A stretch of DNA of 35,038 bases from an uncultured Porphyromonadaceae bacterium (GTDB taxonomy: Bacteria > Bacteroidota > Bacteroidia > Bacteroidales > Muribaculaceae), in contig URLF01000019.1 of the NCBI GenBank assembly GCA_900548705.1, positions 1-35,038 on the forward strand, written 5' to 3'. A program made the position numbers and the translations under genes. The notes under the pieces were generated by a model, which saw only the letters and a list, made by a program, of their open reading frames with translations, did no database searches and had not been told where the DNA came from. This document shows, piece by piece, positions 17,730-24,656 of the stretch (the first letter of the stretch is position 1; the number at the start of each line of letters is the position of its first letter).

Positions 17730-17759
17730 CCGGAAGTGATGAATTCCAAATGATTGAAG

Positions 17760-17790
17760 TTTGAAAAATGGGGAAAAATCGTTAAATTTG
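17760..17790 (+). promoter_or_regulatory. consensus Bacteroidota promoter of the alpha-amylase
   Basis: TTTG (17760-17763), a spacer of exactly 19 nt and TAAATTTG (17783-17790) match the -33/-7 consensus. Transcription should start near 17796, leaving a leader of about 68 nt. This is the clearest promoter in the window. Confidence 0.8.
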
Positions 17791-17863
17791 CGATGTGTTT
17801 CAAAAATACCATGATTAGGCCGGATTTTCGGTCAATCTTTATCTTACTTACATTTCTTACATC

Positions 17864-20800
17864 ATGAAATCTATCAAAAGGAATTTCCTTGCGCTGATGC
17901 TCGCGATGGGATCGGCTGGGATGGTTATGGCTGCCGATTACGGTTTGCCCGCAGCCATCCAGGATGGCAACATTCTCCATTGTTTCAACTGGACGATGGC
18001 TGATGTCAAGGCCGAGCTTCCCAACATCGCGGCTGCCGGATTCGGTTCCGTGCAGCTCTCTCCGCTCCAGCGTGCGGATGTCCGTCAGGGTTCCCCCTGG
18101 CATGACCTTTACCGTCCCTACGACCTTGCTTTCAAGTCGAGCGGCATGGGCAGCGAGCAAGATCTCAAGAGCCTCTGTGAGGAAGCCGCTTCTTACGGTA
18201 TAAAAATCATCGTGGATGTCGTGGCCAACCATGTCGACAAGACTTCGGGGTATCACGACACATGGTGGGATTCCAACGGCCGCGTCCGCTGGAACGGCGG
18301 CATCAACTATGGCGACCGCTACTCGATTACCCACGGACAGCTTGGCGACTACGGCGACATCAATTCCGAAGACGCCGAGGTATGCGCCCGTGGAAAGGCA
18401 TATGTCCAGAAACTCCATGACCTTGGTGTGAAGGGTATCCGCTGGGATGCCGCCAAGCATATCGGCCTCCCCTCGGAAAGCTGCAACTTCTGGACTGCCG
18501 TGACATCCGTGCCCGGAATGTACCATTATGGTGAGATACTTGATGCTCCCGGCCCCAATGCCTCCATCATCAAGGAGTACACCAATTACATGTCGGTGAC
18601 CGACAACAAATACAGCAATGGTGCCGCACGCGAGAACGGCGGTATTCCTTTCGGATATGGCGGCGCGCATGTGGTGGACTACGGCTGCTCCGACACCAAG
18701 ATGGTTTATTGGGGCGAAAGCCATGACACATACGCCAACGAGGAGTGGTCGCAGAATGTAGACCAGAGCGTCATCGACCGCGCTTATGCCTCATTCGCCT
18801 GCCGCAACGGGGCCACCGCCCTCTATCTTGCCCGTCCGAATGCCCGAGGCTTCAACAACATAAAGGTAGGTAAAGGCAGCACCGCTTTCAAGAGCAAGGC
18901 AATCGCCGAGGTCAACAAATTCCGCAATGCCATGGTCGGCAAGGCTGACTGGTGTGAGGCAGGAGGGAATACATTCTGCGTGACCCGTAAGGATGGTGGC
19001 GCTGTCATCGTCATGAAGGGAAGCGGAAATGTCTCGGTCAAGAATGGCGGCGGTTACTGTCCTGCCGGCACATACACCGACAAGGTAAGCGGCGCAACCT
19101 TCACCGTCACCGCGTCGACTATCTCGGGTAATGTCGGTTCGAGTGGAATCGCTGTCATCTATAACGGCAGTGTGAATCCCAATCCCGACCCCAATCCTGA
19201 TCCCAACCCGGATCCCAATCCTGATCCCAACCCCGGCGACTTCACTATTTACTACGACAACTCCAATACCTCATGGAGCAACGTGAACATCCATTACTGG
19301 GCCACACCTTCCACTACCTGGCCCGGCACAACCATGACCAAGGTCGAGGGTAATATCTGGAAATACACCTTCCCCTCCGATCCCTCATCATTGACCGGCT
19401 TCCTCTTCTGCGACGGCAGCGGTTCGGGTGACAACAACCAGACCGCCGACCATTCAGGAGCCCCCGTCAATGGCCATCTTTATAAGGGTGCAGGCGGCGC
19501 GAAGGGTGCTGTCTCCGACGAGGGTGTTTATTCCGTCAGCCCGCAGAAGCCTGTCGTTACCGCCTCTCCCGCCAGCGGAAGCCGTTTCTCTGAATCTGTC
19601 AAGGTGACCCTCTCGGTAGCTCCCGCCACCACTATCTACTACACCATTGACGGTTCTACCCCCAACGCTTCCTCAAGCCGTTATTCCGCTCCGCTGACTT
19701 TCACGGAGACCACCACCCTGAAGACCTACGTCAAGAATGACGTCGGGGAGAATATCCAGAGCTTCACTTACACCAAGAACAGTGGCCCCGTGCCCCAGCC
19801 CGGCAACAGTCTCAACACTGATTACTACAAGGTCAATCCCGATGGCAAGGTCGGTTCGAACAAGACCATCAATATGACCTTCACCAAGCTGAACAATGAC
19901 AACCGTATGTGTGTGGCCGATAACGCCCTCTCCAACAGGACCGAGAATGAGCTTATCGCCCAGGGTGTGGCCCGCGACATCGCGAGCGCTCTCCGTGGCA
20001 AGCATGAGTATCCCGTCGTTGACTCTTACGCCATCTATGCGGCTTACGACAGCCAGAACCTCTATCTCGGCGTCCAGTATGTCTACACAGTCTGGGATCT
20101 CTACGGCGACGGCAAGCTGACCAACGGCGCGGCCAAGCCTTATAACATGGATGGCCGTCTGATGATTGCTTTCGACCTCGACCCCTACAAGGAGATGAGC
20201 GGTGTACTGACCTCCGGAAGCACCATCTGGGATGAGGGTGGTCAGTTCAACACTTTCGACAACGGGACTGACTGTATCTGGATCGGCAGCACCAAGTCGA
20301 CTGTCGGCACTCCCGGTCTCTTCTTCCCGATGAATGACGGCAAGACCAGCTACGACGCTCCTTACTGCGTTAGCCTCGATGCCCCCTTCTATGGTTGCCA
20401 GGATGGTCTTCTCCCCTCTATCACCCATATCTGGGGACAGAAGGATTTTGAATATGACGCTGAGATACTTCAGACAAATGACAATTTCGTTGACCTTATC
20501 AATGAGATTCCCAAGGACCAGCACACATTCTATGAGTGGAAGTTCCCCCTCTCGAAACTTGGTATCACCGAGGACTACATCAAGAACACCGGTATCGGTG
20601 TGATGGTGATTGACACCTACGGCCAGGGCGCGACCGGTTCAACCCCCTATGATCCCACTTGCTTCGACAACGCCAAGACCCCTTATTCCAAGGACAATTC
20701 TTCAAGCGCTGAAAAGGAGGATACCGACTGCTTCACCTACGCCCATGCCCGCATCGGTAAGCTCGCCCAGACTTCCGGCGTGGAGACAATCGTTGTCAAC

Positions 20801-20926
20801 ACCGAGAATGTCGAGGATGCAGCTCCCGAATATTACAATCTCCAGGGTGTGCGCGTGCTTGAGCCGACCCCCGGCATCTATGTTGTCCGTCGCGGCAATG
20901 TGGTGACCAAGGAGGTTGTCCGCTGA
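17864..20926 (+). CDS. secreted GH13 alpha-amylase with carbohydrate-binding modules and type IX sorting tail
   Basis: This enzyme should hydrolyse internal alpha-1,4 bonds of starch or glycogen at the cell surface. The 1020-residue product has a signal peptide ending VMA-A. The GH13 barrel (about 25-400) shows region I DVVANH (118-123), region II GIRWDAAKH with nucleophile Asp195, region III with acid/base Glu224, and region IV with His287-Asp288. An Asn-Pro-Asp-Pro repeat linker follows at about 438-458. Next come a module resembling CBM26-type starch-binding domains (about 459-557, with HYW and WPG motifs), a chitobiase C-terminal-like domain (about 563-640, TIDGSTPN), and a CBM9/DOMON-like domain (about 650-960, AAYDSQNLYLGVQYV). 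The short C-terminal tail (EYYNLQGVRV, PGIYVVRRG) looks like a type IX sorting signal. It has its own promoter and a hairpin at its end. Confidence 0.93.
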   Translation: MKSIKRNFLALMLAMGSAGMVMAADYGLPAAIQDGNILHCFNWTMADVKAELPNIAAAGFGSVQLSPLQRADVRQGSPWHDLYRPYDLAFKSSGMGSEQDLKSLCEEAASYGIKIIVDVVANHVDKTSGYHDTWWDSNGRVRWNGGINYGDRYSITHGQLGDYGDINSEDAEVCARGKAYVQKLHDLGVKGIRWDAAKHIGLPSESCNFWTAVTSVPGMYHYGEILDAPGPNASIIKEYTNYMSVTDNKYSNGAARENGGIPFGYGGAHVVDYGCSDTKMVYWGESHDTYANEEWSQNVDQSVIDRAYASFACRNGATALYLARPNARGFNNIKVGKGSTAFKSKAIAEVNKFRNAMVGKADWCEAGGNTFCVTRKDGGAVIVMKGSGNVSVKNGGGYCPAGTYTDKVSGATFTVTASTISGNVGSSGIAVIYNGSVNPNPDPNPDPNPDPNPDPNPGDFTIYYDNSNTSWSNVNIHYWATPSTTWPGTTMTKVEGNIWKYTFPSDPSSLTGFLFCDGSGSGDNNQTADHSGAPVNGHLYKGAGGAKGAVSDEGVYSVSPQKPVVTASPASGSRFSESVKVTLSVAPATTIYYTIDGSTPNASSSRYSAPLTFTETTTLKTYVKNDVGENIQSFTYTKNSGPVPQPGNSLNTDYYKVNPDGKVGSNKTINMTFTKLNNDNRMCVADNALSNRTENELIAQGVARDIASALRGKHEYPVVDSYAIYAAYDSQNLYLGVQYVYTVWDLYGDGKLTNGAAKPYNMDGRLMIAFDLDPYKEMSGVLTSGSTIWDEGGQFNTFDNGTDCIWIGSTKSTVGTPGLFFPMNDGKTSYDAPYCVSLDAPFYGCQDGLLPSITHIWGQKDFEYDAEILQTNDNFVDLINEIPKDQHTFYEWKFPLSKLGITEDYIKNTGIGVMVIDTYGQGATGSTPYDPTCFDNAKTPYSKDNSSSAEKEDTDCFTYAHARIGKLAQTSGVETIVVNTENVEDAAPEYYNLQGVRVLEPTPGIYVVRRGNVVTKEVVR
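19174..19233 (+). repeat. NPDP-coding tandem repeat (linker of the amylase)
   Basis: A degenerate 12-nt unit encoding Asn-Pro-Asp-Pro is repeated about five times. It makes an extended, flexible linker between the catalytic barrel and the binding modules. Such repeats can change copy number between strains. Confidence 0.8.
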
Positions 20927-20938
20927 TAATGTGACCTC

Positions 20939-20958
20939 GCCGGGATGGTTTTCCCGGC
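20939..20958 (+). terminator. hairpin after the alpha-amylase
   Basis: GCCGGGA and TCCCGGC pair perfectly around a TGGTTT loop, 12 nt after the stop. No T-run follows. It probably acts together with the larger structure at 20971-21025. Confidence 0.5.
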
Positions 20959-20970
20959 CTGATATGTAAT

Positions 20971-21025
20971 ACCGCTTCACAGAATCGATTCCGGATATAA
21001 GTCCAAATCGAGACTGTGAAGCGGT
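20971..21025. other. long interrupted hairpin in the amylase/pncC intergenic region
   Basis: A 12-bp perfect outer stem (20971-20982 with 21014-21025) is followed by a 2x2 AA/GA internal loop, a 6-bp stem (TCGATT with AATCGA), a small CC/A loop, a 3-bp stem and a TATAAG hexaloop. A TTTCATTT tail follows on the plus strand. It may be a terminator for the amylase or a distinct RNA element. It lies in the 406-nt gap 20927-21332, which otherwise holds only the repeats listed below and one stray TAACTTTG at 21219. Confidence 0.65.
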
Positions 21026-21052
21026 TTCATTTAGCGGCAGGGATATTCTTTA

Positions 21053-21100
21053 CAGTGCGGTATGATTACGGTGAGGTATGATTACAGTGTGATATGATAA
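21053..21100 (+). repeat. three tandem 16-bp repeats
   Basis: CAGTGCGGTATGATTA, CGGTGAGGTATGATTA and CAGTGTGATATGATAA follow one another without a gap. They are AT-containing, non-coding, and lie between the amylase hairpin and the 3' end of the pncC gene. Their function is unknown. Confidence 0.75.
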
Positions 21101-21252
21101 TAAAGACGAAAATCGTCGGTGTGCCGAAAATTATCCGTGTCAATATTTAATGTTTATCTGTGCCAAGATTTCTCATTGACAAAATTATGGCGGTTTCCCG
21201 GACGATTCCGGAGGAATCTAACTTTGCGCAATCGTTATAATCGTTATTAAGA

Positions 21253-21317
21253 GGTTGGAGTCGCGACATTGAGGGGGCCGCGTTATCGAGGGGGTTAGAG
21301 TCGCGGCATTGAGAGGG
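21253..21317 (+). repeat. 25-bp direct repeat, 40-bp period
   Basis: 21253-21277 and 21293-21317 agree at 22 of 25 positions, sharing GAGTCGCG and CATTGAG. They sit just before the 3' end of the minus-strand pncC gene. No gene is seen in them. Confidence 0.65.
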
Positions 21318-21332
21318 TATGAACGCGGCGTG

Positions 21333-21824
21333 TCAGAGACGGTTGAGGAGCAGACGGAGGACAAGCAATGTAGCCTTGTCGATGATTTCTGAACGCGGCC
21401 CGGCCAGATGGTATAGCTCCGAGAAGGTTCCGCGAGGGGTGGTGACAGCCGTCCAGACGGTGCCGACCGGCTTGTCGCCTGAACCTCCTCCGGGACCTGC
21501 AATGCCTGATGTGGCCACCGAGCAATCGGCGTGGAAGGCCTGGCATGCTCCTTCGGCCATCGCTCTGACTACCTCTTCCGAGACCGCTCCATGAGTTTCG
21601 ATGAGTGAGGGGTTGACACCAAGGATGTCGGCTTTCGCCGCGTTTGAATAGGTCACGGTTCCCCCGTTGTAGACATCCGAACATCCGGCCACAAGAGTCA
21701 GATGGTGGGCTATGTTACCCCCGGTGCAGCTTTCGGCTGTCGAGAGTGTGAGCCCTTTTTCCCGGAGAATGTCGATGAGGTCGGGGGCTATTTCCTCAAG
21801 ATCACGCAGAATATAAGGATCCAT
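21333..21824 (-). CDS. pncC: CinA C-terminal-type nicotinamide-nucleotide amidohydrolase
   Basis: The 163-residue protein corresponds to the stand-alone C-terminal domain of CinA, which deamidates nicotinamide mononucleotide to nicotinate mononucleotide in NAD recycling. Family motifs are LSTAESCTGG, YSNAAK, SGIAGPGGG and KPVGTVW. The N-terminal CinA (molybdopterin-binding-like) domain is absent, as in PncC. It starts 6 nt after the tsaD stop and is surely in the same transcript. In Bacteroidales, ribosomal protein genes (rpmB, rpmG) often follow, as I recall; here the strand instead meets the amylase gene coming from the other side. Activity is inferred from the family. Confidence 0.9.
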   Translation of the reverse strand: MDPYILRDLEEIAPDLIDILREKGLTLSTAESCTGGNIAHHLTLVAGCSDVYNGGTVTYSNAAKADILGVNPSLIETHGAVSEEVVRAMAEGACQAFHADCSVATSGIAGPGGGSGDKPVGTVWTAVTTPRGTFSELYHLAGPRSEIIDKATLLVLRLLLNRL

Positions 21825-21830
21825 AGTTTT

Positions 21831-22856
21831 TCACATTGTCACCCTGGCATAGGGGGCCGCGTCGTAACGGCAAAAATCCTTGTCAAGGTATTTGAATTGT
21901 CCGGCGATGGCTATCATGGCCGCGTTGTCGGTGGTGAACGCGCGTTTGGGGATAAACGCCTCTATGCCGTGTGCCTCGCAATAGTCGGCGACAGCTTTGC
22001 GTACCCCTGAGTTGGCCGATACACCTCCGCCGATGGCGATGGTCTTGACCATTGTCTGTCTGACCGCCTTGTCGAGCTTGTCGATAAGGATGTCGATGAT
22101 AGTTTTCTGGAGGGAGGCGGCGAGGTCGGCCTTGTTCTCTTCGATGAATGCTGGGTTGAGCTTGATATTGTCGCGCAATGTGTAGAGAAACGAGGTCTTG
22201 AGTCCGCTGAAACTGTAGTCAAGGCCTGGGATATGGGGCTTGGCGAATTTGAATCGTTCAGGGTCTCCCTCGGCGGCGAGACGGTCGATATGCGGGCCGC
22301 CGGGATAGGGGAGGCCCATAACTTTGGCGCACTTGTCAAACGCTTCCCCGGCAGCGTCGTCGATGGTCTGGCCGATTATCTCCATATCGTTGTAGCCTTT
22401 GACCAGGACCAACTGGGAGTTTCCGCCTGAGACCAGGAGGGTAAGGAAGGGGAATGACGGCACTTTGTCTTGGGGCGTTTCCTTGACGAAGTGGCTCAGC
22501 ACATGTCCGTGGAGATGGTTCACCTCTATTATAGGTATGCGTAACCCCAGCGACATGCCTTTGGCGAAGGATGTGCCTACAAGGAGTGAGCCAAGCAGCC
22601 CGGGGCCACGGGTGAAGGCGATCGCGTCGAGGTCGTGACGCGTTATGCCGGCGCGTTTTATGGCTGCGTCCACTACCGGCACTATGTTTTGCTGATGGGC
22701 GCGTGATGCGAGTTCCGGTACTACTCCTCCGTATTCCTCGTGGACGCTTTGTGAGGCAATCACGTTGGATAGGAGGAGGCCGTCACGGATGACGGCCGCC
22801 GATGTGTCGTCACATGACGACTCTATTCCGAGGATTGTGACGGTTTTTTGGTTCAT
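21831..22856 (-). CDS. tsaD: tRNA threonylcarbamoyladenosine transferase TsaD
   Basis: TsaD transfers the threonylcarbamoyl group to A37 of ANN-reading tRNAs, working with TsaB and TsaE. The start is ATG 22856; the longer frame to 22901 would contain the promoter box. The 341 residues hold the ASKHA nucleotide-binding fold, with ILGIESSCDDTSAA at the N-terminus, the iron-binding pair His114 and His118 in NHLHGH, and LLVSGGNSQL and GGGVSANSG further on. It heads an operon with pncC. TAACTTTG ends only five bases before the ATG, suggesting a leaderless mRNA. Confidence 0.96.
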   Translation of the reverse strand: MNQKTVTILGIESSCDDTSAAVIRDGLLLSNVIASQSVHEEYGGVVPELASRAHQQNIVPVVDAAIKRAGITRHDLDAIAFTRGPGLLGSLLVGTSFAKGMSLGLRIPIIEVNHLHGHVLSHFVKETPQDKVPSFPFLTLLVSGGNSQLVLVKGYNDMEIIGQTIDDAAGEAFDKCAKVMGLPYPGGPHIDRLAAEGDPERFKFAKPHIPGLDYSFSGLKTSFLYTLRDNIKLNPAFIEENKADLAASLQKTIIDILIDKLDKAVRQTMVKTIAIGGGVSANSGVRKAVADYCEAHGIEAFIPKRAFTTDNAAMIAIAGQFKYLDKDFCRYDAAPYARVTM

Positions 22857-22861
22857 GGTTG

Positions 22862-22869
22862 CAAAGTTA
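22862..22869 (-). promoter_or_regulatory. -7 box (TAACTTTG) directly before the tsaD start
   Basis: On the minus strand TAACTTTG (22869-22862) is separated from the tsaD ATG by five bases (CAACC). No TTTG box is visible at 19-21 nt spacing. The position fixes the start codon and implies little or no 5' leader. Confidence 0.6.
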
Positions 22870-23059
22870 CAAAAAAATAGGGAATAATCTTCCTGATTCA
22901 AGTCGGTTTTGACTGATATGCTAATTAACAGGGCACTAACCAGTTCCGCGAACTTGATAAAATGAAGTTAAAATGTCTGATTTGAATGTCGATATGCCGC
23001 TTAAAAGGGTGCAGAATCTGTCTAAATGACAAATAAAATTTAAAAATTGTGGCAAAATG

Positions 23060-23091
23060 TTTGGAAGATTGGGTTATTTGTTTTACCTTTG
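23060..23091 (+). promoter_or_regulatory. promoter of a candidate small RNA
   Basis: TTTG (23060-23063), a 20-nt spacer and TACCTTTG (23084-23091) match the -33/-7 pattern. Transcription should start near 23097. No open reading frame of note follows before a terminator at 23231-23268. Confidence 0.7.
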
Positions 23092-23096
23092 CCAAT

Positions 23097-23268
23097 GTTG
23101 ATACAATCTTCCCAATCCCGTTGTGTGGATTCACACAGGGAAATTCAAGTAAGTTCTATTATCCGCATAGCGTTTTACTATCGGCTATGAAAGGTGAGAA
23201 ATATTCTCTTCATCTGATTTAATATTCCCGCCGGAGTGGTCGTGATGACCGCTCCGGTTTCCTCTTTT
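23097..23268 (+). ncRNA. candidate small non-coding RNA, about 170 nt
   Basis: The stretch is bounded by a good promoter and an intrinsic terminator and has no credible coding frame. Visible local pairings are TGTGTG-GATT-CACACA, extended by TCCC and GGGA past a GT bulge, and CATAGC with GCTATG. GGGAA at about 23138 could pair with TTCCC on either its 5' or its 3' side. The two ends do not pair with each other, which argues against 6S RNA. I do not recognise the family. It could also be the leader of a long ptb transcript ended early. Ends are inferred. Confidence 0.5.
23231..23268 (+). terminator. intrinsic terminator of the candidate small RNA
   Basis: CCGGAGTGGTC (23231-23241) pairs with GACCGCTCCGG (23247-23257), 11 bp with one G-T pair and a GTGAT loop, followed by TTTCCTCTTTT. 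Confidence 0.85.
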
Positions 23269-23293
23269 CAGGAGGGGAAAAGTCGGCCGGATT

Positions 23294-23314
23294 TTATGTT
23301 ATAAAACATATTTT
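23294..23314 (+). repeat. TATGTT/AACATA palindrome, copy 1
   Basis: TATGTT-ATAA-AACATA followed by TTTT. A near copy is at 23661-23684. The shared pattern TATGTT-nTAn-AACATATTTT could be a repressor operator or a weak terminator. Confidence 0.5.
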
Positions 23315-23357
23315 CCCTCTTTGTGTTTTTAAGCATGCTTTGAACGATTTAAAGCAA

Positions 23358-23386
23358 ATTGCACATTGATTGGCCAAATGTGCAAT
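23358..23386 (+). repeat. 10-bp perfect inverted repeat
   Basis: ATTGCACATT (23358-23367) and AATGTGCAAT (23377-23386) are separated by 9 nt, an arrangement fitting a dimeric regulator's site or a hairpin. It lies in the 850-nt gene-free region 22857-23706. A separate palindrome, AAGCATGCTT, is at 23331-23340. Confidence 0.5.
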
Positions 23387-23529
23387 GTATTCCCCGAAGC
23401 AAGTTGAAAGATTAGGATATTTTAAATTTAAATGTTGGAAAAGTTAATTACATATTCCTAAATTGATAACCAAATATCGAAAATTTGTGTGCAAAATAAT
23501 TCAATTTTAATCCAAAAAATTCTTTCAAC

Positions 23530-23563
23530 TTTGGCGGAATATCCAAAAATTTTACGAAATTTG
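23530..23563 (+). promoter_or_regulatory. candidate promoter of ptb-buk
   Basis: TTTG (23530-23533) and GAAATTTG (23556-23563) are 22 nt apart; the second differs from TAnnTTTG by one base. It would give a leader of about 138 nt before ptb. Confidence 0.4.
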
Positions 23564-23579
23564 CAGAAAATGATTTCCG

Positions 23580-23634
23580 TTGTGGCAATGACGGCGACAA
23601 AATATGGGGTGTTTACCCCCAGTTGTCACCACAA
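23580..23634 (+). promoter_or_regulatory. nested hairpin in the ptb leader
   Basis: Three stems enclose one another: TTGTGG with CCACAA (outer), GACAA with TTGTC (middle), and GGGGT with ACCCC (inner, GTTT loop). The inner loops are short except for a 10-nt 5' bulge. This nested arrangement just after a candidate promoter suggests a leader RNA element; its ligand or partner is unknown. Confidence 0.45.
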
Positions 23635-23660
23635 AAGGATGGGGAAATCCACCCGGCGGA

Positions 23661-23685
23661 AATATGTTGTAGAACATATTTTTAA
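23661..23685 (+). promoter_or_regulatory. palindrome with T-run just before ptb (copy 2 of the TATGTT/AACATA element)
   Basis: AATATGTT and AACATATT form a perfect 8-bp palindrome around GTAG, followed by a T-run, and end about 22 nt before the ptb ATG. It could act as a weak terminator in an attenuator, as an operator, or as a structure covering the ribosome site. Confidence 0.5.
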
Positions 23686-23706
23686 TCTTTCTCACCAACC
23701 ACGATT

Positions 23707-24618
23707 ATGAGCCAGATAAAAACTTTCGAGGAATTGACATCACATCTGTCGTCGATGAAAGAACGTCCCACCGTTGCAGTAGCCTGTCCTTATGATGAGG
23801 AGACCTGCGGAGCGGTGTCAAAGGCTCTCGCCGACGGTTTCATCAAGGCTGTGCTGGTCGGAGAGAAAGAGAAAATCGAGGCCTCCGGTATTGAAAAACG
23901 TTTCCCGGAACTTGTTTCCGTTGTTGAAGCAACTGACAGCCATGATGCGGCCGCCAAGGCTGTCGCTGTCGTCAGAAGCGGCCAGGCGCCGATATTGATG
24001 AAAGGCCTGGTCAACACCGATGACCTTCTCCGGGCTGTCCTCAACAAGGAAACCGGTATATTGCCTGCTGGCAACCTGCTGACCCATGTGACGGTCAGCG
24101 AGATTCCCGGTATGGACCGTCTACTGTTTTACTCCGATGTCGCCGTCATACCCTATCCCACGCTTGAGCAGCGCGAACGGATGATAATGCTTGACCTCGG
24201 GCTGATAAGGAAATTCGGCATCAAGCGTCCGAAGGTCGCCCTGATCCATTTCACCGAGAAGGTTAATCCAAAATTCCCCAATTCGGTCGATTATCAGACC
24301 ATCGTGGGGAAATCCGCCGAGGGAGCATATGGCGATATGGTCGCCGCCGGCCCTATGGATGTCAAGACCGCCGTCGACCTCCATTCCGCCCAGGTAAAGG
24401 GTATAAAATCCGAGGTGTGTGGCAACGCCGACCTGCTGATATTCCCCAATATCGAGTCGGGCAATACATTCTACAAGGCGGTGTCCTATTTCGCCAAGGC
24501 CAAGATGGCCGGCATGCTTCTTGGCCCGACCGCGCCGGTAGTGCTGCCGTCACGCAGCGATTCCACCGACAGCAAATATTATTCCCTGGCTCTGGCCGCA
24601 CTCGCTTCAGACCGTTGA
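23707..24618 (+). CDS. ptb: phosphate butyryltransferase
   Basis: Ptb exchanges CoA for phosphate on butyryl-CoA or related short acyl-CoAs, giving the acyl-phosphate used by the kinase downstream. The 303 residues match the phosphate acetyl/butyryltransferase fold (E-x-S region, MKGLVNTDDLLRAVL, VIPYPTLEQRERMI, ADLLIFPNIESGN). The immediate neighbour is a butyrate kinase, which favours butyryl over acetyl as substrate; branched acyl groups such as isobutyryl are also possible. The long structured leader suggests regulation. Confidence 0.92.
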   Translation: MSQIKTFEELTSHLSSMKERPTVAVACPYDEETCGAVSKALADGFIKAVLVGEKEKIEASGIEKRFPELVSVVEATDSHDAAAKAVAVVRSGQAPILMKGLVNTDDLLRAVLNKETGILPAGNLLTHVTVSEIPGMDRLLFYSDVAVIPYPTLEQRERMIMLDLGLIRKFGIKRPKVALIHFTEKVNPKFPNSVDYQTIVGKSAEGAYGDMVAAGPMDVKTAVDLHSAQVKGIKSEVCGNADLLIFPNIESGNTFYKAVSYFAKAKMAGMLLGPTAPVVLPSRSDSTDSKYYSLALAALASDR

Positions 24619-24656
24619 GCGAATCAAAAACCATTAACGCGTAAAAACAACAATTG

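Noticed and set aside
17630..18724. 364-codon minus-strand open frame
   Set aside because: Antisense to the amylase, whose catalytic motifs are intact.
20971..21025. Integron attC-like site
   Set aside because: There is no matching core site, no integrase and no cassette next to it; a hairpin alone is not enough.
23097..23268. 6S RNA identity for the small RNA candidate
   Set aside because: The 5' and 3' ends do not form the closing stem that 6S RNA needs.
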